DNA of 27,409 bases from DATFFO01 sp035250025 (GCA_035250025.1 DATFFO010000046.1:1-27409); one strand, 5' to 3'. Counted from the first letter of the stretch, positions 14,973-22,951 are shown. Notes: generated by a model from the letters alone, not told the origin. Translations and numbers: made by a program.

Positions 14973-15475
14973 GGCTCGAGGCTCGTCCGGCTGGGGATGC
15001 TGACATCGAGGATTTGGTCCGGATGTATCGGCGCCTGCAACGAGAGATGACGGATCTCCATCCAATGTGGCCTCGGGCCGACGGTCTACCCGAGCCGATC
15101 GAGGAGGCTCTTATGGATGCCATCGAGGGCGAGGCGATCGTGGTGGTGGGAGAGATGGAAGACGCCCCGGTTGGGTTCCTATTCGCCGAGGTGGCCCGCA
15201 GCCTTCCCCAGGCCGACCACGAGGAGTTCGGCGTCATCCGCTACGTGTTCACCGAGCCGGAGGCTCGTGAGGTGGGCGTGGCGGAGGCAATGCGTGACGC
15301 AGCCATGGAGACGCTCCGGGCGAGAGGTATCACCAAGTTCGACGCCCATGTCTTGCCGGGGCATCGGCTTGCCAAGAACTTCTTCGAGGCGGGAGGGTTT
15401 TCCGCCCGCTCGATCGTGATGCATCACGACGATCATCCTCAAGCACGGCCGGGTCGTGATGCTCGCCGCTTCTGA
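14969..15475 (+). CDS. GNAT-family N-acetyltransferase
   Basis: This is a 168-residue acetyltransferase of the GNAT fold; the substrate is unknown. The N-terminal beta-strand and helix pair (RLEARPAGDADIEDLVRMY), the central strand GVIRYVFTEP, a degenerate acetyl-CoA loop (EAREVGVAEAM) and the C-terminal NFFEAGGF motif are visible. The loop lacks the full R/Q-x-x-G-x-G/A pattern, having EVGVA in its place. The start overlaps the glycosyltransferase stop as ATGA. The 3' end overlaps the next gene by about 17 nt. Confidence 0.8.
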   Translation: MRLEARPAGDADIEDLVRMYRRLQREMTDLHPMWPRADGLPEPIEEALMDAIEGEAIVVVGEMEDAPVGFLFAEVARSLPQADHEEFGVIRYVFTEPEAREVGVAEAMRDAAMETLRARGITKFDAHVLPGHRLAKNFFEAGGFSARSIVMHHDDHPQARPGRDARRF

Positions 15476-15869
15476 GATCTCGCCCGTCCCCGGGGTCGGC
15501 GTGGCCGTGATGGACGGCGACCGTATTCTCCTCGTCCAGCGTGGCCGCGAGCCGGGCCGCGGCCTGTGGGCCGTGCCCGGAGGCAAAGTGGAACTGGGTG
15601 AACGACTGGTCGATGCGGCCCGCCGCGAGGTCAAAGAAGAGACCGGCCTCGACGTCGAGGTCGGTGGCGTCGTCTGGGCGGGCGAGAGCATCGGTCCCGG
15701 GGATCCGCCGGCGTGGCACTACACGCTCATCGACTTCAGGGGCTCGGTGATCGGCGGCTCGCTCGTTCCGGGAGACGATGCCGCCCAGGTGGGCTGGTTC
15801 ACGCTCACGGAGGCCCGCGCCCTCCCGCTCACACCGACGATGCCCGACCTTCTCGACCTGCTGGGCTGA
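15459..15869 (+). CDS. Nudix hydrolase (MutT-like)
   Basis: The 136-residue protein has a complete Nudix box at residues 42-64, starting GKVELGE and ending REVKEETGL, so it should cleave a nucleoside-diphosphate-linked compound with metal help. The FFW-like core is GLWAVPGG. The size and the LLVQRGREPGRGLW stretch suit a house-cleaning NTP pyrophosphatase or an ADP-ribose-type enzyme, but substrate cannot be fixed. GTG 15456 directly precedes ATG 15459 in frame. Either start lies inside the 3' end of the GNAT gene, a sign of coupling. Confidence 0.85.
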   Translation: MLAASEISPVPGVGVAVMDGDRILLVQRGREPGRGLWAVPGGKVELGERLVDAARREVKEETGLDVEVGGVVWAGESIGPGDPPAWHYTLIDFRGSVIGGSLVPGDDAAQVGWFTLTEARALPLTPTMPDLLDLLG

Positions 15870-15892
15870 TCCGGCGGCGAAGGGGCAACGGC

Positions 15893-15908
15893 TACCGTGC
15901 CGACGGTG
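15893..15908 (+). promoter_or_regulatory. Candidate -10 box for leaderless M20 gene
   Basis: TACCGT at 15893-15898 matches TANNNT, with exactly 7 nt to GTG 15906. It would place the start at 15906 rather than the GTG at 15897, which overlaps the box. No Shine-Dalgarno tract is seen. Confidence 0.45.
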
Positions 15909-17234
15909 AACGAGACAGTAGAACTACTCCAGCAGCTGATCCGCAACCAGTGCGTCAACGACGGCACACCCGAATCGGGGCACGAGCACCGCTCTGTCTC
16001 GACGATCGCCGACTACCTGGGCGCTTCCGGTGAGATCTACGAGCCCAGGCCCGGCCGTCAGTCCGCGATCTATCGCATACCCGGGTCGACGCCGGGAGCA
16101 CCCACGCTGGCCCTCGTTCCCCACCTCGACGTCGTGCCGGTCAACCGCGACGGCTGGTCGGTCGACCCGTTCGCAGCCGAGATATCAGACGGTTTCCTCT
16201 GGGGCCGCGGTGCCGTCGACATGCTCAACCTCACCGCCGCCATGGTCACGGCGTTCCGTCCGTATCTGACCGGCGAGAAGACACTCCCGGGAGACCTGAT
16301 CCTGGCGGCGGTGGCCGACGAGGAGAACTCGGGCCTGCTCGGCGCCAAGCCCCTGGTCGAGGAGCGGTGGGACATGGTCGGGGCGGACTACCTGCTGACT
16401 GAGGTTGCCTATCCGGCGCTCCAATCGGATTCCGGCCCCGTGTACCCGATCTCCGTGGGCGAGAAGGGCCCCTATTGGACGGTCATGACAGCGGAGGGGA
16501 CACCGGGCCACGGTTCGGCCCCCTACGGGAGCGACAACGCCCTCGAACCTCTCGTCTCGGCTCTGCACGGCCTGTTCTCGACTCCGATGCCGGTCGCCAT
16601 CACGGACGAATGGCGGGAGTTCGTCGACGGTCTCGAGTTCGATGAGGACCTGGCCGCCGCCCTGGTCGATCCGGACCGGGTCGACGGTGCCATCGATCGC
16701 CTCGCCGTCGACGATCCGACCTTCGCCCGTTATGTCCACGCCGCCACCCACCTGACGGTGTCGCCCAACAAGGCCTGGGGAGGTATCAAGGCCAACGTCG
16801 TGCCGGATTCGGCGATGGCCGAGGTGGATCTGCGTGCCCTTCCCGGCATGGACCGGACTTATGTGGACCAGCATCTGCGCAAGGCGATGGGGGCCGGCGC
16901 CGACCGCATCCAGCTCGAGCCGATGTCCGACCATCTCCCGATCACGTCACCGCGAGGGAACGTGTTGTGGGACGCCATCGTCGACAGCATCGAGACCCAC
17001 ACCCAGTCGCGGCGGGTCGTTCCCACCCTGATGACGGTCGCCACCGACGCCCGCTTCTGGCGGGAACGCGGAACCATCGCCTACGGAGTGGGGCTGTTCG
17101 ACGACAGCGTCGGCTTCGGCGAGTTTCTCAGCCTCTTCCACGGCCACAACGAGAGGGTGTCGGTGGAATCTGTCACCCGCACGACCGATCTGCTCGGCAC
17201 CGTGCTGGCGCGGTTCGGCGAACTTTCGGCATGA
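15906..17234 (+). CDS. M20-family metallohydrolase (dipeptidase/deacylase type)
   Basis: This is a two-zinc hydrolase of the M20 family, acting on small peptides or N-acyl amino acids; the substrate is not clear. The 442-residue protein shows metal ligand His73 and Asp75 in HLDVVPV, bridging Asp105 in GRGAVDM, and the DEE triad with Glu139/Glu140 as general base and ligand. The inserted dimerisation domain covers about 180-320 (GTPGHGSAPYGSDNAL near its start). The last metal His is in FHGHNERV near the C-terminus. No signal peptide is present. The start at 15906 is chosen from the -10 spacing; GTG 15897 adds three residues. It overlaps the next gene as ATGA. Confidence 0.88.
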   Translation: MNETVELLQQLIRNQCVNDGTPESGHEHRSVSTIADYLGASGEIYEPRPGRQSAIYRIPGSTPGAPTLALVPHLDVVPVNRDGWSVDPFAAEISDGFLWGRGAVDMLNLTAAMVTAFRPYLTGEKTLPGDLILAAVADEENSGLLGAKPLVEERWDMVGADYLLTEVAYPALQSDSGPVYPISVGEKGPYWTVMTAEGTPGHGSAPYGSDNALEPLVSALHGLFSTPMPVAITDEWREFVDGLEFDEDLAAALVDPDRVDGAIDRLAVDDPTFARYVHAATHLTVSPNKAWGGIKANVVPDSAMAEVDLRALPGMDRTYVDQHLRKAMGAGADRIQLEPMSDHLPITSPRGNVLWDAIVDSIETHTQSRRVVPTLMTVATDARFWRERGTIAYGVGLFDDSVGFGEFLSLFHGHNERVSVESVTRTTDLLGTVLARFGELSA

Positions 17235-18001
17235 CCGGAACGGTGGTGTACGACCTCGATGGGGTCGTGTATCTGGGGGAGACGGCCATCCCCGGCGCCT
17301 CCGACGCCATCCGCGGCGCCGAACGAGCGGGATGGCGGACGCTGTTCGCCACCAACAATTCCGCCCGGTCGCCGTCGGCGGTGGTAGCCAAGCTCGCCAG
17401 GGTGTGCGGGTACCAGGCGGCCGAGGACCAGATCGTTACCTCGGCCATGGTGGCCGGCTCTCTCGTGGCTCAGGGCCCCGTCCTCGTGATGGGCGAGGCG
17501 GGCATCGAGGAGTCTGTGACCCGGAACGGCTTCGAGCTCACCGACGATCCGGCGCAGGCTCAGACCGTGGTGGCCGGGCTCGACCGGGGCATCACCTACG
17601 ACCGCATCCATCGTGCCGCCCTGGCGGTGCGCTCCGGGGCCGAGTTGATCGTCACCAACCGTGACCCGACCTTTCCAACCGACCAGGGCCTCTTTCCTGG
17701 CGCCGGCGCCTGCGCGGCGGCAGTGGAAGTGGCGGCGGGCGTCAGGGGGATCGCGGCGGGAAAGCCCAGCGAGGCGATGCGACGCTTCATCGAGGGCCGC
17801 GCCGGCGACGGCCACATCTGGATGGTCGGCGATCGTCCCGACACCGACCTGGCCTTGGCGGTGGGGGAGCGATGGCGCTCGGCCCTGGTCCTCACGGGGG
17901 TCACCAGCACGGCGACCGCGATCGACCCGCCACCCGATGTAGTGGCTGCCGACCTCCCGGAAGCAATCGCAACGATCCTCCAGGCACCTTTGTCCCCCTG
18001 A
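17231..18001 (+). CDS. HAD-superfamily phosphatase, NagD-like
   Basis: The 256-residue HAD IIA phosphatase has motif I DLDGVVY with nucleophile Asp8, motif II around FATNNSA, the Lys of AGKPS (motif III) and motif IV GDRPDTDLALA. The cap domain lies between motifs II and III. In M. tuberculosis the gene at this place (Rv1692) is a glycerol-3-phosphate phosphatase, so a role in glycerophospholipid recycling is a reasonable inference. The ATG overlaps the M20 stop as ATGA. The stop codon lies inside a repeat hairpin, so the last residues (PLSP) are encoded by the repeat. Confidence 0.9.
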   Translation: MTGTVVYDLDGVVYLGETAIPGASDAIRGAERAGWRTLFATNNSARSPSAVVAKLARVCGYQAAEDQIVTSAMVAGSLVAQGPVLVMGEAGIEESVTRNGFELTDDPAQAQTVVAGLDRGITYDRIHRAALAVRSGAELIVTNRDPTFPTDQGLFPGAGACAAAVEVAAGVRGIAAGKPSEAMRRFIEGRAGDGHIWMVGDRPDTDLALAVGERWRSALVLTGVTSTATAIDPPPDVVAADLPEAIATILQAPLSP

Positions 18002-18040
18002 GCGCAGCGAAGGGGGAAGGGGCCCCGCCGGCGGAGCCGG
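17993..18040. repeat. REP-like double hairpin at the 3' end of the HAD gene
   Basis: TCCCCCT at 17993-17999 pairs with AGGGGGA at 18011-18017 around an 11-nt loop. Next, CCGGC at 18028-18032 pairs with GCCGG at 18036-18040 around GGA. Two adjacent GC-rich hairpins resemble a repetitive extragenic element. They could also work as a terminator, although no T-tract follows. The TGA of the upstream gene lies in the first hairpin. Confidence 0.55.
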
Positions 18041-18084
18041 TGAGGTAAGGGAGCATTCGTTCCCAACGCGGGGACAGAGGGCTG

Positions 18085-18101
18085 TAAGGTTTCGGGCCAT
18101 G
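18085..18101 (+). promoter_or_regulatory. Candidate -10 box for the tlyA group
   Basis: TAAGGT at 18085-18090 matches TANNNT and is 8 nt before ATG 18099. It would start a leaderless mRNA covering the 48-residue gene, tlyA, NAD kinase and recN. Confidence 0.45.
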
Positions 18102-18245
18102 GAGGTCACCGAGGAAGAACGGCGGCATCTCGAAGAGGTTCTGGCCGAACTGGAATCGCTCGACCCGGCCGATCTGCCCGGACCGGCGGCCCGCCTGGCC
18201 GACTTGCTGAGCCGCCTGCTAGACCCTTCCGAGGCGAGCCCCTGA
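18099..18245 (+). CDS. 48-residue protein upstream of tlyA
   Basis: This is a small gene that is easy to miss. The 48-residue product starts MEVTEEERRHLEEVLAELE and is mostly helical, acidic at the N-terminus, with a second Leu-rich helix (ARLADLLSRLL) after a Pro-Gly turn. A -10 box 8 nt before the ATG and the CTGA overlap with tlyA support it as real. M. tuberculosis also has a small gene, Rv1693, between the phosphatase and tlyA. The function is unknown; one role may be to couple translation into tlyA. Confidence 0.72.
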   Translation: MEVTEEERRHLEEVLAELESLDPADLPGPAARLADLLSRLLDPSEASP

Positions 18246-19009
18246 GCCGTCGACGCCTGGATCAGGAGCTCGTCCGCCGCAGAATGGCCCCATCCCGGAC
18301 CGAAGCCCAGCGCATGATCGAGGGAGGGAAGGTCGAGGTGGGAGGGGTTCCGACCCCCAAACCGGCCACCCTCGTCGCCCCCGGCACGCCGATCGAGCTT
18401 GTCGTGGAGGGACCCAACTATGTCGGCCGGGGCGCCGTGAAGTTGGAGGGAGCGCTGGCGGCCTTTCCGGTAGAGGTGAAGGGGCGGAGGGCGCTCGACG
18501 TGGGCTCCTCGACCGGCGGATTCACCGACGTGCTGCTTCGTCGGGGGGCCAACCATGTCGTCGCCCTCGACGTCGGGTACGGGCAACTTGACCACCGCCT
18601 CCGCCAGGATCCAAGAGTCACCGTGATGGAGCGGACAAACCTGCGTCACACCACCCCGGCAGACACGGGGGCGCCGTTCCCGCTCATCGTCGGCGACCTG
18701 TCGTTCATATCCCTGTGCACCGTCGCCGAGGCGTTGGCTGGACTGGCCGAGCCCGGCGGTGACCTGGTCCTCCTCATCAAGCCCCAGTTCGAGGCCGGGA
18801 AGGGCGAGGTGGGCAGCGGAGGTATCGTGCGGGACGACTTGGTTCGCCGGCGTGCAGTCGAGAAAGTCCTGGCCTGTCTGGCCGAGCGGAAGCTAGGACC
18901 CCAGGCCCTGGTCACGTCTCCCCTGGCCGGGGCGGGCGGGAACCGGGAAGTGTTCGTGTGGTGCCGGGCGGGGGTGGACCCCGTCGAGGGATTGGAGGTC
19001 CCGGCTTGA
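18242..19009 (+). CDS. tlyA: TlyA, rRNA 2'-O-ribose methyltransferase
   Basis: TlyA methylates cytidines of 16S and 23S rRNA in mycobacteria, and its loss there gives capreomycin resistance. The protein has an N-terminal S4 RNA-binding domain (about 1-60) and a Rossmann methyltransferase domain with the SAM loop DVGSSTGGFT at 86-95, DLSFIS, LIKPQFEAGKGEVG and NREVFVW, which hold the K-D-K-E type catalytic set. The first ATG, at 18284, would cut off the S4 helix SRRRLDQELVRRR. The frame has no ATG, GTG or TTG upstream of it near the right place. CTG 18242, overlapping the preceding stop as CTGA, gives the full domain and 255 residues. Confidence 0.9.
   Translation: MSRRRLDQELVRRRMAPSRTEAQRMIEGGKVEVGGVPTPKPATLVAPGTPIELVVEGPNYVGRGAVKLEGALAAFPVEVKGRRALDVGSSTGGFTDVLLRRGANHVVALDVGYGQLDHRLRQDPRVTVMERTNLRHTTPADTGAPFPLIVGDLSFISLCTVAEALAGLAEPGGDLVLLIKPQFEAGKGEVGSGGIVRDDLVRRRAVEKVLACLAERKLGPQALVTSPLAGAGGNREVFVWCRAGVDPVEGLEVPA
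18994..18999 (+). promoter_or_regulatory. Shine-Dalgarno site fixing the NAD kinase start
   Basis: GGAGGT ends 6 nt before TTG 19006. This strong site inside the tlyA 3' end decides the start, since the ATG- or GTG-type starts further up (for example 18958) have no such site and would add 16 Gly/Pro/Arg-rich residues. Confidence 0.7.
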
Positions 19010-19815
19010 ACATAGGCCTAGTGGTCCACGATGGACGCCCCGAAGTCGTCGCCTTCGCCCGGGACCTCCTAGCGGCGGCGGAAGACTCCGGGCTCAAGGT
19101 CGTCGGCGAGGATCGCGTCCGCGAGGTGATCGATCCGTCGCTGGCCGAGGGAGAGCCCGATGTGGTGGTGGCGGTGGGCGGTGACGGCACGATGCTGGCC
19201 GCAGCCCAGGAGGCACTGGCGCACAACGTTCCCCTCTTCGGATTCAATCTCGGCACCATCGGGTTCTTGACCGAGGTCGAGCCCGACATGCTGGCGGGAG
19301 TCCTCGAGGACCTGGCGGCGGGGAACTACACGACAGAGTCGCGCATGGCAATCATGGCCACGCTTGGTGGCGCCGAGGCCCGCGGCCTGAACGATGTCGT
19401 CGTCGAGAAGATCGACACGCTGCGGCTGATCCATCTCGAGGTCGAGATCGACGGCGAGGCCTTCCTCACATATCGGGCTGACGGCATGATCGTGTCGACG
19501 CCGACCGGTTCCACTGCGTACAACTTCTCGGCCGGGGGACCCCTGGTCGACCATTCGATCTCGGCGCTGCTCATGACACCGGTCGCTTCCCACTCGCTCT
19601 TCTCCCGGACGATCGTTCTTCCGGCCGAATCCGTCATAAGGGTGACCGTGAGAAGGGAGCGTCCGGCCCGGGCGAGCGTCGACAAGGTTCGGCTCGGGGA
19701 AGCGGGCGAGGGCGACGTGGTGGAGATCCGGCGGGCGCCGGAGCCGATTCGCTTCATCCGCTTTTCCGAGCGCTCGTTCGCCCGCGCCGTCACGGAGAAG
19801 TTCGAGTTGGACTGA
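19006..19815 (+). CDS. nadK: NAD kinase
   Basis: NAD kinase makes NADP from NAD with ATP or polyphosphate. The 269-residue protein shows GGDGT at 58-62, NLGTIGFLTE after it, the ND pair at 129-130 and the TPTGSTAY motif at 165-172 followed by SAGGP, the full family signature. The start is TTG 19006, overlapping the tlyA stop as TTGA with GGAGGT 6 nt upstream. This gives the N-terminus NIGLVVHDGR, the expected first strand. The order tlyA, NAD kinase, recN is the same as in M. tuberculosis (Rv1694-Rv1696). Confidence 0.95.
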   Translation: MNIGLVVHDGRPEVVAFARDLLAAAEDSGLKVVGEDRVREVIDPSLAEGEPDVVVAVGGDGTMLAAAQEALAHNVPLFGFNLGTIGFLTEVEPDMLAGVLEDLAAGNYTTESRMAIMATLGGAEARGLNDVVVEKIDTLRLIHLEVEIDGEAFLTYRADGMIVSTPTGSTAYNFSAGGPLVDHSISALLMTPVASHSLFSRTIVLPAESVIRVTVRRERPARASVDKVRLGEAGEGDVVEIRRAPEPIRFIRFSERSFARAVTEKFELD

Positions 19816-19817
19816 GC

Positions 19818-21416
19818 ATGATCGATGAGCTGGTGGTGCGGAACCTGGGGGTGATCGAGTCGGCCCGGGTCGAGCCGGGACCTGGACTGACAGTCATCAC
19901 GGGCGAGACAGGCACAGGCAAGACACTGCTTCTCGGGGCGCTCCGACTCCTTCTCGGCGGTGACTCGAGACCCGAACTGGTCGGCCCGTTTGGTGAGGAG
20001 ACAGTGGTCGAAGGGCGCTTCGTGGACGCCGAGGGCGTAGAGGTGGGAGCCGGTCGCCGGTTGCCGCGGACAGGCAGGAGCCGGGCCTATCTCGACGGCT
20101 CGATCGCCTCGGCCCGGGCGCTCGATAACAGGGCTGCCGGCCTGGTCGACATCATCGGCCAACACGACCATCTCTCTCTCACCCGCCCCGCGGAAGTACG
20201 GGCACTGGTGGACGGGTCGCTGGACTCCGCCGGGGCGGAGGCTGCGGATTCGTACCGCCGGGCCTGGGAGGCCTTGACCGCAGCCGAGGCTGCCCGCCGT
20301 GAGCTAGGCGGTGACCGCCCGGCGTTGAGTCGGGAACTCGATCTCGTGCGCTTCCAGAGCGAGGAGATCGCCGGCGCCGGCCTGGTGCCCGGGGACGACG
20401 AGGAACTCGAGGCGAACGCCGAGAGGCTGCGTCACGCCGACGAGATCTCCGAGCATCTGGCTGCAGGAGCGACCTCGATCGAGGCGGGACGAGAGGCGAT
20501 GGGTGAGGCGGTTGCAGCCCTCCGGCGGGCAGCCCAGCGCGATGGCGCACTCCAACCGCTCGCCGACGCCCTCAGCGCCAACGCCGACGCCGCCGGCGAT
20601 CTCGCCCATGATGTGGCGGCCGCCGGCGAGCGAGTCGCCCGGGACCCCGAACGCCTCGAGTTGGTCGAAAGCCAGTTGAACCGTCTCGGGGAACTGCGCC
20701 GCAAGTACGGCCGGACGCTGGAGGACGTCCTGGCGTTTGGGGAGGCTGCCGCCCGTCGTCGTGACGAGCTGGCGTCGCTGCTCGGCAAGGCTGATGTCAT
20801 CGACGATGAGGTCGCGGCCGCCGAGGCGGCCGTCGGGGAGGCCGCTCGAGCGTTGACCGAAGCCCGGTCCCGGGCGGGGGACGCTCTCGCCGTCAGAGCT
20901 CGCGGGCATCTGACGGACCTCGGATTCTCTGACCCGCTCGTCGGCTTCGCCCTGGAGCCGTCCGATCCGGGGCCGACCGGCGCCGACGCCGTCGCCATCC
21001 TCTTCGCGTCGGATTCCAGGCTCGCACCGGGGCCGGTGGCCACTGTGGCGTCGGGCGGGGAGCTGAGCCGGTTGGTCCTCGCCCTCCGTTTGGCGGGTGG
21101 TAGCGGCGAGGCCGAGACGCTCGTGTTCGACGAGGTCGACGCCGGAATCGGCGGGTCCACCGCCCTCGCTCTGGGCCGCAAGCTGGCCGATCTCGCCGGA
21201 GAGCGCCAGGTTCTGTGCGTCACTCACCTGCCCCAGGTGGCGGCGTTCGCCGATCGCCACTACGTCGTCGATCGAGACGGCACGACGGCCTCGGTGCGAG
21301 GCGTCGAGGGCAAGGATCGGCTCAAGGAGCTATCACGGATGCTGGCCGGACTCCCGGAGTCGGATCGGGGCCGCGACGCCGCCGAGGAGTTGCTCGAGAT
21401 GGCCGGCCGCACTTAG
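19818..21416 (+). CDS. recN: RecN, SMC-like DNA repair ATPase
   Basis: RecN gathers DNA ends during double-strand-break repair. The 532-residue protein is a little shorter than E. coli RecN. The ATP-binding head is split: Walker A GETGTGKT at 29-36 and the ABC signature SGGELSR at 412-418 with Walker B Asp438-Glu439 (FDEVDAGIGG). Between them lies an Ala/Glu/Arg-rich antiparallel coiled coil (about 150-360). The ATG is 2 nt after the NAD kinase stop. The stop codon overlaps that of the convergent kinase gene. recN beside PafBC in one window is suggestive, since both serve DNA damage, but no shared control is seen. Confidence 0.94.
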   Translation: MIDELVVRNLGVIESARVEPGPGLTVITGETGTGKTLLLGALRLLLGGDSRPELVGPFGEETVVEGRFVDAEGVEVGAGRRLPRTGRSRAYLDGSIASARALDNRAAGLVDIIGQHDHLSLTRPAEVRALVDGSLDSAGAEAADSYRRAWEALTAAEAARRELGGDRPALSRELDLVRFQSEEIAGAGLVPGDDEELEANAERLRHADEISEHLAAGATSIEAGREAMGEAVAALRRAAQRDGALQPLADALSANADAAGDLAHDVAAAGERVARDPERLELVESQLNRLGELRRKYGRTLEDVLAFGEAAARRRDELASLLGKADVIDDEVAAAEAAVGEAARALTEARSRAGDALAVRARGHLTDLGFSDPLVGFALEPSDPGPTGADAVAILFASDSRLAPGPVATVASGGELSRLVLALRLAGGSGEAETLVFDEVDAGIGGSTALALGRKLADLAGERQVLCVTHLPQVAAFADRHYVVDRDGTTASVRGVEGKDRLKELSRMLAGLPESDRGRDAAEELLEMAGRT

Positions 21417-22777
21417 TCGTCATCGTCATCGTCGTCGTCGCCGCCGCCCTGCCCGCTGTCCGGGTCGAAGTCGAGCGATAGGGCCGAGGCGATCTCCTCG
21501 AAAGCGGCCAGGGCCTCCGACCGCCAGGGATCCTCGACCTTGTCGTCGATCTTGCGGGCGGCCTCGTTGAGGGACCGACTCGCCTTGTCGGTGTCGTCCG
21601 CTGCCAGGGCGATCGCCTCGTCCACCTTTGCGAGGATGTCGCGGGACTCCTTGGGGTTTAGCTGCGACGGGTGGACGTCTTCCAGCGCATCCGCCAGCCG
21701 TTGACGGGCGCTCTCGACGACGTCTGCGATGACGGTGGTAGCGGGGATTGTGGTGGGCACTGTTGCCAGCGTGGTTGTGGGGGCTTCAAGGGTGGTGGGA
21801 GGGACGGGGGTTGTCGTAACCGCGGGCGCAGGGATGGTCGTAACCGGTTCCGGCTCCGCACCGAACAGGGCCGGGGCGGCGAGCACGAAGGCGACGACCA
21901 CGGCGCCGAGGGCCAGCATCGGCCAGAGTGCGGATCCGATCCGGGGTCCCGTGGAGTCAGCAGCGGCGGCGGCCACGACGGGCATCGTCCTCGTGGTGCC
22001 GGCTTCCGGGACCATCACCGAGGTGGGCGAACTCGCATCCAGCGCTTGCTTCAGTCCGGCCGCGTCAGGCCTCCCGGCGGGATCGTCTGACAGCGCCGGG
22101 CGCAGCGCGGCTTCGAGGTTCGGGTCGTCGAGGGGAGGGGCCGACGACGATCGGTCGGCACCGGCAAAAGGGGGGCGGCCGGCGGCGAGTTCGTAGAGGA
22201 GGGCGGCGAGAGAGAAGATGTCGGCGGCTGGGGTCGCGGTCTGCCCGGCCAGCACCTCGGGGGCTGCGTAGGAAGCCGTGGCCATGATGGTGCCCGGCTC
22301 GGTGAGCTGGGAAGTGGCTGCTGGTCCCGAAGCGATCCCGAAGTCTGTGAGGACGGGCCCCCTTTCCGAGAGGAGCACGTTGGCTGGCTTGACATCGCGG
22401 TGCACTATCCCGGCGCCGTGCACTGCCGCCAGAGCGCCGGCCAGGGAGGTTCCTATCTCGACAACCTCCGCAGCAGACCTCGACCGGGGCTCGGCAGTCA
22501 GCGCTGGACCCTCGATCAACTCCATCACCAGGTACGGACCGAGGGCGTCGCGTCCCGAGTCGAATACGGTGACGAGGTTGGGATGGTTGAGCGCGGCAGC
22601 GGAGACGGCTTCGCGCTCGATGCGGGCGTGGACCGGGTCGTTTTCAGCCGCCGGGTGGGGCCGCTTCAGGGCCACCTGGCGCCCGAGCGTGGTGTCGTGG
22701 GCGCGCCATACGGTCGCCATGCCGCCCGAGGCGATGACGTCGAGGAGTTCGTAGCGGCCGCCGACCAGATCCGGCAC
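21413..22777 (-). CDS. Membrane Ser/Thr protein kinase (PknB-like) with poly-Asp tail
   Basis: This is a 454-residue receptor-type kinase. The kinase domain covers 8-250: glycine loop IASGGMATVW, Lys38, HRDVKPAN with catalytic Asp128, DFG at 145-147 and APE at 172-174. One membrane helix (284-306) leads to an outside part: a Thr/Pro-rich linker (311-350), a helical domain (about 351-434) and a tail of GQGGG plus eight Asp residues. It has no PASTA repeats, so the sensor domain differs from PknB. The GTG start has TAGATC 7 nt upstream, a near match to the -10 box used elsewhere in this window. It is the only minus-strand gene; its 3' end overlaps recN by 4 nt. Confidence 0.92.
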   Translation of the reverse strand: MPDLVGGRYELLDVIASGGMATVWRAHDTTLGRQVALKRPHPAAENDPVHARIEREAVSAAALNHPNLVTVFDSGRDALGPYLVMELIEGPALTAEPRSRSAAEVVEIGTSLAGALAAVHGAGIVHRDVKPANVLLSERGPVLTDFGIASGPAATSQLTEPGTIMATASYAAPEVLAGQTATPAADIFSLAALLYELAAGRPPFAGADRSSSAPPLDDPNLEAALRPALSDDPAGRPDAAGLKQALDASSPTSVMVPEAGTTRTMPVVAAAAADSTGPRIGSALWPMLALGAVVVAFVLAAPALFGAEPEPVTTIPAPAVTTTPVPPTTLEAPTTTLATVPTTIPATTVIADVVESARQRLADALEDVHPSQLNPKESRDILAKVDEAIALAADDTDKASRSLNEAARKIDDKVEDPWRSEALAAFEEIASALSLDFDPDSGQGGGDDDDDDDD

Positions 22778-22951
22778 GATGTCTGATCTACCCCCAGGAG
22801 ACAGCGTCCAATCCTCGCCCGCCCCCCACCGATGGGCAACCCGACGCTGGTGAACCCAGCGTTCGGGACTGCGGTTTCCGCGGTCGGTGGCCCACAGAAC
22901 GGGGACGTGGCGGCGCTCCCGGTGCGAGCCCAGGGCCCTACCATCGCCTCG
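22778..22951. promoter_or_regulatory. Divergent promoter region, kinase and dapB
   Basis: No gene is supported in these 174 bp. ACGCTGG at 22844-22850 pairs with CCAGCGT at 22856-22862 around TGAAC, a 7-bp inverted repeat that may be an operator. A smaller GCGG-TTT-CCGC lies at 22871-22881. The dapB -10 box is TACCAT at 22939-22944, 7 nt before ATG 22952. On the minus strand TAGATC at 22785-22790 is 7 nt before the kinase GTG. Confidence 0.45.

Noticed and set aside
21416..21448. Assembly error or frameshift suggested by the GTC-rich repeat at the kinase 3' end
   Set aside because: The frame stays open through the run and ends in a normal stop. The run encodes Gly3-Asp8, so there is no sign of a break, though the exact repeat number could be affected by sequencing.
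22853..22865. Possible LexA/SOS box GAAC-CCAGC-GTTC upstream of dapB
   Set aside because: The spacer is 5 nt, while the actinobacterial SOS box needs 4, and dapB or the kinase is not an expected SOS target.
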